Assembly (NCBI GenBank): GCA_018336035.1
Contig: JAGXRD010000124.1
Coordinates: 1-48,951, forward strand
Direction of reading: 5' to 3'
DNA length: 48,951 bases
Source of the DNA: Alphaproteobacteria bacterium
Lineage (GTDB): Bacteria > Pseudomonadota > Alphaproteobacteria > Ferrovibrionales > Ferrovibrionaceae
This document shows, piece after piece, positions 17,801 through 24,535 of this stretch (positions within the stretch are counted from its first letter, which is position 1; every line of letters starts with the position of its first letter). Below the pieces are notes generated by a model. It did no database searches and was not told the DNA's origin. It saw nothing but the letters and a program-made list of their open reading frames with translations. The position numbers were made by a program, and so were the translations under genes.

Positions 17801-17835
17801 AAATGGGATGCCGGGCTTGACCCGGCATCCCATTT
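17801..17835. repeat. 15-bp-arm palindrome with REP-type core
   Basis: Arms AAATGGGATGCCGGG (17801-17815) and CCCGGCATCCCATTT (17821-17835) around CTTGA. The core GCCGGGCTTGACCCGGC belongs to the same family as the other dispersed palindromes. It could also work as a terminator-like hairpin for the DUF1304 transcript, although the T-run is short. Confidence 0.65.
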
Positions 17836-17924
17836 AAAAACACTTCGGCCCGCACCGAAGCATCTGCGCCGCACCGCCTGCCATACTCCGGCCTCCAAAA
17901 CAAAAAACCGGAGCCACCCGCGTC

Positions 17925-18692
17925 ATGTCCTTCCCCGTTGCCCTGCCGTTTGAGCCCGTCCTGCTGCTCTGGATCGGCGCCGTGTTCCTGCTCGCCGGCA
18001 TGGTGAAGGGCACCATCGGTCTCGGCCTGCCCAGCATTTCGCTCGGGCTGCTCGCCGCGACGATGGACCTCAAGCTGGCGATGATCCTGCTGCTGGCGCC
18101 GAACGCGATCACCAATCTGTGGCAGGCTTTTGTCGGCGGGCATTTCACCATGCTGCTGAAACGGATCTGGCTGTTCCTGCTCTGCGCCGCTGTTGCGATC
18201 TGGCTCGGCAGCGCCGCGCTCGAACTCGTGGACGCCAAGGCGCTGGGCGCACTGCTCGGGCTGCTGCTCGCGGTCTATGCCTTGCTCGGGCTGCTGCGCC
18301 CGCCGCTGTCGCTGCCGGCGCGCCACGAAATCTGGGCAGGGCCTTTAGTCGGCGGAATCAACGGCGTGCTGACAGGTTTGACGGGGAGCTTCGTGGTGCC
18401 CGGCGTGCCCTATCTGCAGGCGCTGGGGCTGACGCGCGACCAGCTGGTGCAGGCGATGGGGATGCTGTTCATGGCCTCCACGCTCGGGCTGGGCGTGAGT
18501 CTCGGCGGTCGCAACATGCTGAGCCTCGACCTGCTGCTGCTCTCAGGGACCTGCGTGCTGCCCGCTTTGCTCGGCATGGTGATCGGCCAGCGCCTGCGCG
18601 ACCGCCTGTCGGAAGCGGCGTTCAAAAAAGCCTTCTACGGGTCTCTGCTGCTGCTCGGCGGGTATATCGTACTGAGGTGGGTGATCACTTAG
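17925..18692 (+). CDS. TauE/SafE-type (TSUP) anion permease
   Basis: A 255-residue inner-membrane transporter with about eight hydrophobic helices. TSUP features are the FLLAGMVKGTIGLGLPSISLGLLA repeat near the N-terminus and its second-half counterpart VGGINGVLTGLTGSFVVPGVPYLQALGL. The family exports or imports sulfite, sulfoacetate and related organosulfur or carboxylate anions; which one is unknown here. Start ATG 17925, complete to 18692. Its last 180 nt are duplicated in decayed form at 20615-20798, on the other side of the pyp cassette, so the gene marks the left border of a recombination event. Confidence 0.9.
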   Translation: MSFPVALPFEPVLLLWIGAVFLLAGMVKGTIGLGLPSISLGLLAATMDLKLAMILLLAPNAITNLWQAFVGGHFTMLLKRIWLFLLCAAVAIWLGSAALELVDAKALGALLGLLLAVYALLGLLRPPLSLPARHEIWAGPLVGGINGVLTGLTGSFVVPGVPYLQALGLTRDQLVQAMGMLFMASTLGLGVSLGGRNMLSLDLLLLSGTCVLPALLGMVIGQRLRDRLSEAAFKKAFYGSLLLLGGYIVLRWVIT

Positions 18693-18708
18693 TGCGGGTC
18701 ATATAAAA

Positions 18709-18740
18709 CCGTCATTCTCGGGACAAGCCCGAGGGTGACG
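18709..18740. repeat. REP-like palindrome
   Basis: CCGTCATT-CTCGGG-ACAAG-CCCGAG-GGTGACG, 17 nt after the TSUP stop. Same family as the pair behind the HU gene. The sequence that follows (GGTGACGATTC..GAGTGGCTGACG) reappears after the copy at 21277-21306. Confidence 0.65.
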
Positions 18741-18760
18741 ATTCTTTGGAGTGGCTGACG

Positions 18761-18882
18761 TGACCGCTGAAATTGCAGCCTCAGCCTCTTCCTCCCCCAA
18801 TCACTCATTTCCTGTCTCTTGCCCAAGCCGCGTCAACTGTCCCGAGGATGCCGTCTGCATTCGGCGGGGTGAATGCGATGTG
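18761..18882 (-). pseudogene. Decayed 3'-end copy of the SRPBCC gene at 21371-21787
   Basis: 18761-18840 aligns with 21369-21450, the last part of the SRPBCC gene: shared CTGAAA-TGC, CAGCCTC, TCACxCA-TxCxT, TCTC-TGCCCA and CGCGTCA blocks at the same spacing. The alignment then jumps about 110 nt, and 18845-18875 (GAGGATGCCGTCTGCATTCG and GGGGTGAAT) matches 21560-21590. The copy therefore has lost both its start and an internal segment and has no usable reading frame. It abuts the stop codon of the pyp-linked ligase gene (18883). Confidence 0.7.
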
Positions 18883-20064
18883 TCAGTCGCTGATGTTCCA
18901 ATCGGCCATTTTGCCTGTTTCGCTGACAGGCAACGCGGCGCCAAACGTCAGGCTGCGCGGACGTTCTGCTTCGCTGAGTTGCGAGGCCAGTTCGTCTTCG
19001 ATGGTTTTGCGCAGTATGGCGGTATCCTGCTGCGGATCGGTCGGCACGACAAAGGCTTTCAGCCGAACACCATTGGCAAGCGGCATCGGGCGCACGCTGG
19101 CCTCACGCACACCGGGCAGGCGGCAGAGCACATCGCGCACATGCGCGGGGAACACATTGATGCCCCCGACCTGGACCGCGCCGTCATGGCGGCCCTGTAG
19201 CGTGAATTGCGTTTCGTCCTGCCAGAGCAGGTGATCCTGCAGGGCGACAGACAGCTCGCTGCCACGGTGCCGCAGCCCGGTGCCGTCGGGTTGCCAGTAA
19301 GGAAACAGCGTATAGGATTCGCGCGTGCCATCGCGCCAGCCGATGCCGGCTGTCTCGCTGGCGCCATAGACCTCGATGAAGCGGTGCAGAGCGCCACGAC
19401 GCAGGCCGGCGGCTACCGCCGGCGGGCAGGGCCCGGTCGACACAATCCCGATCACATCCTCCGGCCAGCTCTGGCCAGACTGCAGCTGGCGTGTCCAGAA
19501 TTCCGGATAGCCGATCACGAGGTCGCCGGGTTGCACCGGCAGGCGCAGGCGGTTGCGGCCATCGACGACCTTGGCATCTCCGAGTTTGCGCGGCAGCATC
19601 ACCGTGAACAGAAAGCCATAGATATGATGCCCGGGCACCACCTGCAGCACCCGGCTGCGCCGGCCGATCAGGGTGGCGAGGACGTCGGTTTCTTCCTCCA
19701 GGCGGGCAACAGCATGGGTACACAGTTTGGGTGGCCCGGAACTGCCCGAGGTGCGAAAGCCGATCTCGCTGTCGAATTTCTGCAGGCAGTGCGTGGCGAT
19801 GTCGAGCCAGTCACCCAGACGCCACCGCATCAGGAGATAGTCTTCCGCCCCCACACGATGCAGATGCAGCGCCTCGTTCAGCGCCGAGGCAATGTTCAGA
19901 CGCTCAAGGGAGTCCGCGCCGAGACCGTCATCGGCCAGCGAGAAATCTTCGGTCCATGTCTCGGGCCGTAGCGGTGGCAGTCCCGGACGCAGCCGCGAGA
20001 ATTCGCCGACCACGAGGTCGGCGACATAACGCTGCAGCGCCGTCCGGTCCTGCCACCAGGCCAT
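18883..20064 (-). CDS. p-Coumarate (4-hydroxycinnamate) ligase of the PYP system
   Basis: A 393-residue, N-terminally short AMP-forming ligase. It has the nucleotide loop FRTSGSSGPPKL (103-114), the core motif EVYGASETAGIGW, the hinge region GRHDGAVQVGGINVFPAHV and the C-terminal catalytic lysine in LPVSETGKMADW. The position directly behind pyp (16 nt gap) and the SETAGIGWR motif identify it as the ligase that activates p-coumarate for attachment to PYP. Residues 40-66 (EDFSLADDGLGADSLERLNIASALNEAL) look like an acyl-carrier helix-II region with a candidate phosphopantetheine serine, Ser52. This is unusual for an acyl-CoA ligase and is described under findings. Start ATG 20064; no strong SD, so translation may be coupled to pyp. 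Confidence 0.88.
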   Translation of the reverse strand: MAWWQDRTALQRYVADLVVGEFSRLRPGLPPLRPETWTEDFSLADDGLGADSLERLNIASALNEALHLHRVGAEDYLLMRWRLGDWLDIATHCLQKFDSEIGFRTSGSSGPPKLCTHAVARLEEETDVLATLIGRRSRVLQVVPGHHIYGFLFTVMLPRKLGDAKVVDGRNRLRLPVQPGDLVIGYPEFWTRQLQSGQSWPEDVIGIVSTGPCPPAVAAGLRRGALHRFIEVYGASETAGIGWRDGTRESYTLFPYWQPDGTGLRHRGSELSVALQDHLLWQDETQFTLQGRHDGAVQVGGINVFPAHVRDVLCRLPGVREASVRPMPLANGVRLKAFVVPTDPQQDTAILRKTIEDELASQLSEAERPRSLTFGAALPVSETGKMADWNISD

Positions 20065-20080
20065 GGGGTGTCGACCGCGG

Positions 20081-20467
20081 TTACAGGCGCTTGACGAAAA
20101 CCCAATAGCTGTCGCCGATCACAGCGTTTTTCATCTGCACCTTCACCTTGGTCGGCTGCATGTTGTAATCGAAGGTGTAGTCGATCATGACGCTCAGTTT
20201 GCCGGCCTTGACGCCGGCATCGAAGGCGCCCTTGAAGGCAGGTGTATTGGTGCAGGGCGCAACTTCGGTGAAGAAGTTCTTGCCGATGACGGCCTTGGGA
20301 TCGCGGCCGGTGATGGCGCCTTCCGCCATGTTGTACTGCAGGATCACGCCCTTGGCGTCGAGCTGCACAGCGCCGAAAGCGAGGTTGTTGATCTCGGCGG
20401 CCGACATTTTTGCCAGCGTGTTCTGGATGTCATCCTTGCCGAATTCAACGATGGTCGGAGTGCTCAT
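20081..20467 (-). CDS. pyp: Photoactive yellow protein
   Basis: A 128-residue PAS-fold blue-light receptor carrying p-coumarate as a thioester. All chromophore-site residues of the Halorhodospira protein are present with a +3 offset: Tyr45 and Glu49 (hydrogen bonds to the phenolate), Thr53, Arg55, and the attachment cysteine Cys72 in [11 protein letters not shown]. Phe99 and Met103 in [12 protein letters not shown] are also kept. Family blocks ENTLAKM-like [30 protein letters not shown] and [11 protein letters not shown] are intact, so the protein should be photochemically competent. The start is ATG 20467 (SD weak, GAAAGAAACTCC), and an upstream extension to 20551 is ignored. It is the promoter-proximal gene of a two-gene operon with the ligase. 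No downstream signalling partner is adjacent. Confidence 0.97.
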   Translation of the reverse strand: MSTPTIVEFGKDDIQNTLAKMSAAEINNLAFGAVQLDAKGVILQYNMAEGAITGRDPKAVIGKNFFTEVAPCTNTPAFKGAFDAGVKAGKLSVMIDYTFDYNMQPTKVKVQMKNAVIGDSYWVFVKRL

Positions 20468-20614
20468 GTCGGAGTTTCTTTCGATCTGATGGGGCAAAGT
20501 GTTAGAGGACCGAAAGCTAGGTCTCGCTGCGGCAAAGGGTATGCTGTTCACGATTATTTATTTTCGGTAATGCAGTGATCCGGGCGTTTGTCTGAGACGT
20601 ACAGAATTTTTTGC

Positions 20615-20798
20615 CGTCGCAACCCGCTGAGCCTCGACCCGCTATCGCTCGGCGGCCCGTGCGTGGGCCGGCCCTGCTCCGCGTGGTGATCAGCCAGCGC
20701 CTGTGCCACCGACTGTCGGAAGCGGCGTTTGAACGCGCCTTCTACGGGTCGCTGCTGCTGCTCGGCGGATGCATTGTGGTGCGGGGGTGGTGGGGTAG
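20615..20798 (+). pseudogene. Decayed 3'-end copy of the TSUP permease gene
   Basis: Aligns with 18507-18692 of the intact TSUP gene: GTCGCAAC-CGCTGAGCCTCGAC, then GTGGTGATCxGCCAGCGCCTG, then CTGTCGGAAGCGGCGTT, GCCTTCTACGGGTC and GCTGCTGCTGCTCGGCGG in order and at nearly identical spacing, ending in TGGGG-TAG. In protein terms it reads ISQRLCHRLSEAAFERAFYG where the intact gene reads IGQRLRDRLSEAAFKKAFYG. It lacks the first three-quarters of the gene. Synonymous and non-synonymous differences indicate long decay or origin from another strain. Confidence 0.8.
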
Positions 20799-20868
20799 CC
20801 GGTGCTGCATCAACACCGTCAACGCAATCAGCGCGACCAGCACCCCAAGCACCATCAGCACCCCAAAC

Positions 20869-20971
20869 CGTCATCCTCGGGCTTGACCCGAGGATCCATC
20901 CCAACTCTCCGCGCATCGGAATGAGGCTCTAACGCACAATCGTCATGCCCGGGCTTGCCCCGGGCATCCAT
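20869..20971. repeat. Two REP-like palindromes
   Basis: 20869-20900: CGTCATCCTCGGG-CTTGA-CCCGAGGATCCATC. 20941-20971: CGTCATGCCCGGG-CTTGC-CCCGGGCATCCA. Same orientation and flanks (CGTCAT before, ATCCA after) as the first unit at 10397. They lie between the TSUP fragment and an AT-rich patch. Confidence 0.65.
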
Positions 20972-21055
20972 TTGCAGTGCCGCGTGGTCATGACCAAGTC
21001 GAAAGCCAAATAGGCATTAGAAATAGCTAGTTGAAGACTTTAAATACTTCCGACG

Positions 21056-21238
21056 ATGAAGCGGCGCGGAGATACAAGGTTGCAAATGGGGAGTCTCAAT
21101 TATCTATTGCAAGCGATGCATTTTCTTCGGAATTTGCGGAAGCTGGGCCAGCTTCAAACATGGTTGGATCAAAACAAGTTTCCCACGGTCGATGTGAAGA
21201 TCATGGCGAAGCCTCTTTTTTATTACTCTTCAGCATAG
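21056..21238 (+). CDS. Doubtful 60-aa ORF in an AT-rich patch
   Basis: The frame MKRRGDTRLQMGSLNYLLQ... ending KPLFYYSSA lies in a locally AT-rich stretch (about 20,985-21,260) between REP-like palindromes. There is no clear ribosome-binding site and no recognised family. An overlapping second frame (21031-21258) is equally open. Either could be chance or the remnant of an imported gene. Reported because the stretch has no other content. Confidence 0.2.
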   Translation: MKRRGDTRLQMGSLNYLLQAMHFLRNLRKLGQLQTWLDQNKFPTVDVKIMAKPLFYYSSA

Positions 21239-21276
21239 TTTCTGCCGCGAGATCATGACCACGCCGAAAGGGCAAT

Positions 21277-21306
21277 GGATCCTCGGGTCAAGCCCGAGGA
21301 TGACGA
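21277..21306. repeat. REP-like palindrome near the SRPBCC 3' end
   Basis: GGATCCTCGGG-TCAAG-CCCGAGGATGACG: the same element as at 20869 but inverted. The following GATTTTTCAGAGTGGCTGACG parallels 18738-18760, so this element is part of the duplicated junction. Confidence 0.65.
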
Positions 21307-21370
21307 TTTTTCAGAGTGGCTGACGGTTTGGGGGGAATAGCTGACGGCGTCACGATTGGTGTGGCGGGCG

Positions 21371-21787
21371 TCACGACTGAAACTGCTGCGTCAGCCTCTC
21401 CAAATCCTTCCTCACCCACTCCTCATCTCTCGCCCAGGTCGCGTCAGCCATGCCGGGCTGACGGAACAGCGTCAGCATGATCTCGGTGTGGTCGCCATTG
21501 GCAATCGCGCGCATCGGTACATAAACCTCGCTGCCATCGGGCAGGGTCACGCGATGGTCCAGGATGCCGTCGGCATTCGGCGGGCTGAATACAATTGTCG
21601 CCTGGCCGCTTTCCTGTTCGGCAGTCCACACGCCGCGCGCCGCATCATGCCGCATCTCGCCGAGCCCGCTGGCCCAGAGTTTCCAGGTCTCCGGGTCGCG
21701 CAGGAAGCCATAGACCGCGTCATAGGATTTCGGGATCGAAACCGAGAGATGTTTGCAGGGCAGGGTGCTACGCGTCGTGTCGCTCAT
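21371..21787 (-). CDS. SRPBCC-family (polyketide cyclase/START-like) protein
   Basis: A 138-residue SRPBCC-fold protein. The start KHLSVSIPKSYDAVYGFLRDPETWKLWASGLGEM is the usual first strand and helical lid, followed by ADGILDHRVTLPDGSEVYVPMRAIANGDHTEIMLTLFRQPGM, and a C-terminal long helix DEEWVRKDLERLTQQFQ. Such proteins bind hydrophobic ligands or act as cyclases/hydrolases; no specific role can be given. Start ATG 21787 with GGAGGACGCCCCCC upstream. Complete gene and right border of the pyp island. A decayed copy of its 3' end lies at 18761-18882. Confidence 0.85.
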   Translation of the reverse strand: MSDTTRSTLPCKHLSVSIPKSYDAVYGFLRDPETWKLWASGLGEMRHDAARGVWTAEQESGQATIVFSPPNADGILDHRVTLPDGSEVYVPMRAIANGDHTEIMLTLFRQPGMADATWARDEEWVRKDLERLTQQFQS

Positions 21788-21849
21788 GGGGGGCGTCCTC
21801 CGCTTGCCGGATTATATAGTTCGTGATATGTTCTCATAAGGCCATGCCG

Positions 21850-21903
21850 CTGCCCAGCCACGACGCTGCCCAGCCACGACGCTGCCCAGCCACGACACTG
21901 CCC
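21850..21903. repeat. 16-bp tandem repeat, about 3.4 copies
   Basis: Unit CTGCCCAGCCACGACG at 21850-21865, 21866-21881 and 21882-21897 (last base changed to A), then a partial CTGCCC. The first two copies are identical. Not in a coding frame I would support. It lies upstream of mnmA, 63 nt from the SRPBCC start. Confidence 0.85.
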
Positions 21904-21974
21904 GTTGAATATCTATGTATGCGATAGCCCGCGTTAGCCTGTGCAAACCGCTACGAACAGCAACGAACCCGAAT

Positions 21975-22079
21975 GGACCTCACTTGGCACCGGATAGACC
22001 TGACTCAGCACCCGATAGACCTGACTTGGCACAAAATAGACCTGACTCAGCATCAAACAGACCTGACTCAGCCCCCACT
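21975..22079. repeat. 21-bp tandem repeat, five imperfect copies
   Basis: Units begin at 21975, 21996, 22017, 22038 and 22059; consensus AGACCTGACTCAGCACCNNAT, with alternating CTCAGCA and CTTGGCA versions. Because 21 is a multiple of three, an overlapping frame (21915-22193) would read RPDSAPD-like heptads, but no start signal supports it. It is followed by a GGCCCGGCTCGGCCCGGCC run. Minisatellite in the mnmA leader. Confidence 0.85.
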
Positions 22080-22209
22080 GGGCCCGGCTCGGCCCGGCCG
22101 GGCCCGCCCGGACACCGTCCTGACCCGGAGGATCTCATGACCTCTGAGCTTGTCTGGCGGGACTCGGGCGCTATAGTCCGCCCCGCCGCATAAGGACCGC
22201 CGCCGACCG

Positions 22210-23379
22210 ATGACCGCCGCCGACACCACTGCTCTCAATTCGCTGGGCTTCGCCAAAGCCCCGGGCGACACGCGCGTGGTTGTCGCCATGTCGGGCGGGG
22301 TGGACTCTTCCGTGGTCGCCGGGCTGCTGAAGCGCGAGGGCTACGATGTCATCGGCATCACGCTGCAGCTTTACGATCACGGCGCGGCGATCGCGAAAAA
22401 GGGTGCCTGCTGCGCCGGCCAGGATATCCACGACGCGCGCATGGTGGCCGAGCGGCTGAACATTCCGCATTACGTGCTGGATTACGAAAGCCGTTTCCGC
22501 CAGGCGGTGATCGACGAATTCGCCGACTCTTACGTGCGCGGCGAGACGCCGATCCCCTGCATCCGCTGCAACCAGCGCGTCAAGTTTCGCGACCTGCTGG
22601 AAACCGCGCGCGATCTCGAGGCCGACTGCCTCGCCACCGGCCATTACGTGCAGCGCGTGCTGGGCGAAGACGGTCGCGGCCAGTTGCTGCGCGGCGCCGA
22701 TCCGCGCCGCGACCAGAGCTATTTCCTCTACACCACCACGCAGGACCAGCTCGATTACCTGCGCTTCCCGCTCGGCCATCTGGAAAAGCCCGAGGTGCGC
22801 AAACTGGCGGAAGAGTTCGGGCTTATTGTTGCCGACAAGCCAGACTCGCAGGATATCTGCTTCGTGCCGAATGGCGATTACGCCAGCGTGGTGACGAAGC
22901 TGCGGCCCGAGGCGGCCGAGCCGGGCGAGATCGTGGATACGCAAGGCACTGTGCTGGGCAAGCATGACGGCGTGATCCATTTCACGGTGGGTCAGCGCAA
23001 GGGCATCGGCATTGCCGCCGCCGAACCGCTCTATGTCGTGAAGCTCGATGCCGCGACGCGCCGCGTCGTGGTCGGGCCGCGTGAAGCCCTGGCGCGCAAG
23101 GTGGTGGCGTTGCGCGAGTTGAACTGGCTCGGCGGCGCGATTCCGCCCGAGGGCCTGGATGTGACCGTGAAGCTGCGCTCGGCACAGCCGGCGGTGGCAG
23201 CGCGGATTTTCGCGGCCCAGGACGAGCAGGGGCGCACGACCGCCCGTCTCGAACTCTACACGGCCGAATACGGCGTCGCGCCCGGCCAGGCCGGCGTGGT
23301 CTATGCCGGCGACCGCCTGCTCGGCGGCGGCTGGATCGCGCGCCAGACCGTGGCCGGTGGGGCGGAATTAGCTGCTTAA
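22210..23379 (+). CDS. mnmA: tRNA-specific 2-thiouridylase MnmA
   Basis: A 389-residue enzyme that puts sulfur on U34 of Lys, Glu and Gln tRNAs. The ATP PP-loop is SGGVDSS (28-34). The catalytic cysteines are Cys120 ([11 protein letters not shown]) and Cys217 ([12 protein letters not shown]). Also typical are [24 protein letters not shown] and [12 protein letters not shown]. Start ATG 22210; the ribosome-binding site is weak (AAGGACCGCCGCCGACCG). The N-terminus is about 20 residues longer than in E. coli, normal for alphaproteobacteria. The leader has two tandem repeats (21850-22079). A tRNA gene follows 85 nt downstream with its own promoter. Confidence 0.95.
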   Translation: MTAADTTALNSLGFAKAPGDTRVVVAMSGGVDSSVVAGLLKREGYDVIGITLQLYDHGAAIAKKGACCAGQDIHDARMVAERLNIPHYVLDYESRFRQAVIDEFADSYVRGETPIPCIRCNQRVKFRDLLETARDLEADCLATGHYVQRVLGEDGRGQLLRGADPRRDQSYFLYTTTQDQLDYLRFPLGHLEKPEVRKLAEEFGLIVADKPDSQDICFVPNGDYASVVTKLRPEAAEPGEIVDTQGTVLGKHDGVIHFTVGQRKGIGIAAAEPLYVVKLDAATRRVVVGPREALARKVVALRELNWLGGAIPPEGLDVTVKLRSAQPAVAARIFAAQDEQGRTTARLELYTAEYGVAPGQAGVVYAGDRLLGGGWIARQTVAGGAELAA

Positions 23380-23400
23380 AAACAACGGGTTGTCTCGCGC

Positions 23401-23429
23401 TTGACAGATCGGGGCGCTGCCCGTATTTC
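23401..23429 (+). promoter_or_regulatory. Sigma-70-type promoter of the tRNA gene
   Basis: Perfect -35 TTGACA (23401-23406), 17-nt spacer, -10 TATTTC (23424-23429). Start of transcription expected near 23436. A small hairpin CCCGAG-GCTCC-CTCGGG (23438-23454) lies in the 5' leader before the mature tRNA at 23465. Confidence 0.75.
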
Positions 23430-23464
23430 ATGCGCCTCCCGAGGCTCCCTCGGGACTTTAGTGT

Positions 23465-23540
23465 GGCTGGATAGCTCAGTTGGTAGAGCAAGGGACTCAT
23501 AAGCCCTGGGTCGGCGGTTCAAATCCGCCTCCAGCCACCA
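23465..23540 (+). tRNA. tRNA-Met (CAT)
   Basis: A 76-nt cloverleaf with encoded CCA. Acceptor stem GGCTGGA/TCCAGCC, D-arm GCTC-AGTTGGTA-GAGC, anticodon loop CTCATAA (anticodon CAT), T-arm GGCGG-TTCAAAT-CCGCC. The innermost anticodon-stem pair (31:39) is A-G, so only four standard pairs. Elongator Met is the best call because the first acceptor pair is a normal G-C and there is no initiator-type 1:72 mismatch. A lysidine-modified tRNA-Ile2 (also CAT) cannot be fully excluded by eye. Confidence 0.88.
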
Positions 23541-23622
23541 CTAAACCTTCTTCCCATTCGCTCCGGTACACATCTTGCTACGTCACTGGTAAAGCCCAGT
23601 CCGCCAGCAGCCCCGTGACCCA

Positions 23623-24204
23623 GTGATCCGTATCCTTCTCATCGATGAAGACCCCGAGCGCGCCGTCGTGCTGGCCGAGGCGCTGCAGGGCAAGGGCTAT
23701 ACGCTGGTGGCGCAGCTGGCGCCGCGCGAATTGTCGGCCAAACGCGTCGAGGAAATCGGCCCCGACGTGATCATCGTCGATATGGAATCGCCATCGCGCG
23801 ACACCATCGACAGCATGCGCCAGATCAATGCCGATCAGCCGCGCCCGATCGTGATGTTCGTCGACCAGTCCGATGACACGATGATCCAGGAAGCCATGCA
23901 GGCCGGCGTTTCCGCCTATATCATCGACGGTATGAACCCCAAGCGGGTGAAGCCGATCATCGATGTCGCCGTCGCGCGCTTCCGTGAATTCCAGGCTTTG
24001 CGCGACGAGTTGAAAAAGACCAAGGCCACCCTATCTGAACGCAAGCTGGTCGAGCGCGCGAAAGGCCTGCTGATGCGCGAGCGCAAGATCAGCGAAGACG
24101 AGGCCTATGCGGCTTTGCGCAAGCTCGCCATGGACCGCCAGCAGCGCCTGGTGGATGTGGCCGAAGCGCTGCTGGCCTTTGCCGATGTATTGAAGAAGAA
24201 GTAG
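23623..24204 (+). CDS. nasT: ANTAR-domain antitermination regulator NasT
   Basis: A 193-residue response-regulator-like protein. The N-terminal receiver domain (1-120) has RILLIDEDPERA, the central phospho-site-like Asp in VIIVDMESPSRDT, and a C-terminal ANTAR RNA-binding domain (about 130-190: LSERKLVERAKGLLMRERKISEDEAYAALRKLAMDRQQRLVDVAEALL). NasT binds hairpins in leader RNAs of nitrate-assimilation operons and prevents termination; it is held inactive by NasS when nitrate is absent. Start GTG 23623. It lies immediately upstream of nrtA with a 331-nt leader that contains a candidate ANTAR hairpin pair and a terminator. A NasS-like protein is encoded three genes downstream. Confidence 0.93.
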   Translation: MIRILLIDEDPERAVVLAEALQGKGYTLVAQLAPRELSAKRVEEIGPDVIIVDMESPSRDTIDSMRQINADQPRPIVMFVDQSDDTMIQEAMQAGVSAYIIDGMNPKRVKPIIDVAVARFREFQALRDELKKTKATLSERKLVERAKGLLMRERKISEDEAYAALRKLAMDRQQRLVDVAEALLAFADVLKKK

Positions 24205-24353
24205 GCAGCGCGTCGCGGCATCCGCCTGAAATTTGTGCAGTGCGGTATGGCGATGCCGACTCGTGCCTCATCCGCATCCCCTCTGATTTCCCTCGACAAT
24301 CCCGCGCCTGCAGTGGCTGGCACGCTTTCTGCTTAGCATAGAGTGAACCTCCC

Positions 24354-24425
24354 GCTGCAATGGCGCAGCAGGATCGACCGGATCCTCCCAGCAAAGCCTC
24401 CCCAGGTTTGGCCGAGTACCCGGTC
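24354..24425 (+). ncRNA. Candidate ANTAR (NasT) antiterminator RNA element
   Basis: Hairpin 1: GCTGC-AATGGC-GCAGC (24354-24369), a five-base-pair stem with a hexaloop having A at position 1 and G at position 4, as ANTAR targets require. Hairpin 2: GGCCG-AGTACC-CGGTC (24410-24425), also five pairs and a hexaloop with A1, but A instead of G at position 4. They lie 16 nt upstream of the terminator stem. The assignment of hairpin 1 is fair; hairpin 2 is only a candidate. Confidence 0.5.
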
Positions 24426-24440
24426 CCGGAATGGACAATG

Positions 24441-24492
24441 GCGTCCCGCGATGCGGCCTTTGAAAAGGTCGACGTCGAGGGGCGCTTTTTTT
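24441..24492 (+). terminator. Leader terminator upstream of nrtA
   Basis: Outer stem GCGTCCC (24441-24447) pairs with GGGGCGC (24479-24485), with an inner GGCCTT-TGAA-AAGGTC hairpin, followed by TTTTTTT (24486-24492). It ends 43 nt before the nrtA start. Location between nasT and nrtA fits control by antitermination. Confidence 0.65.
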
Positions 24493-24535
24493 ATGGCCGC
24501 AACGACGGTCGCAACAGGGAAGAGGGGATCAGCAG

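Noticed and set aside
20611-20886. A 91-codon plus frame as a new gene
   Set aside because: It is the decayed 3' end of a TSUP permease gene copy, not an independent gene.
21975-22079. CRISPR array
   Set aside because: Units are directly adjacent without unique spacers and no cas gene is near; it is a tandem minisatellite.
21915-22193. A protein of RPDSAPD heptad repeats
   Set aside because: The frame exists only because the repeat unit is 21 bp; no ribosome-binding site, unusual composition, and it ends against the mnmA start region.
23465-23540. tRNA-Ile2 (lysidine-modified CAT)
   Set aside because: Overall sequence looks more like elongator tRNA-Met; kept as an alternative because the inner anticodon pair is a mismatch.
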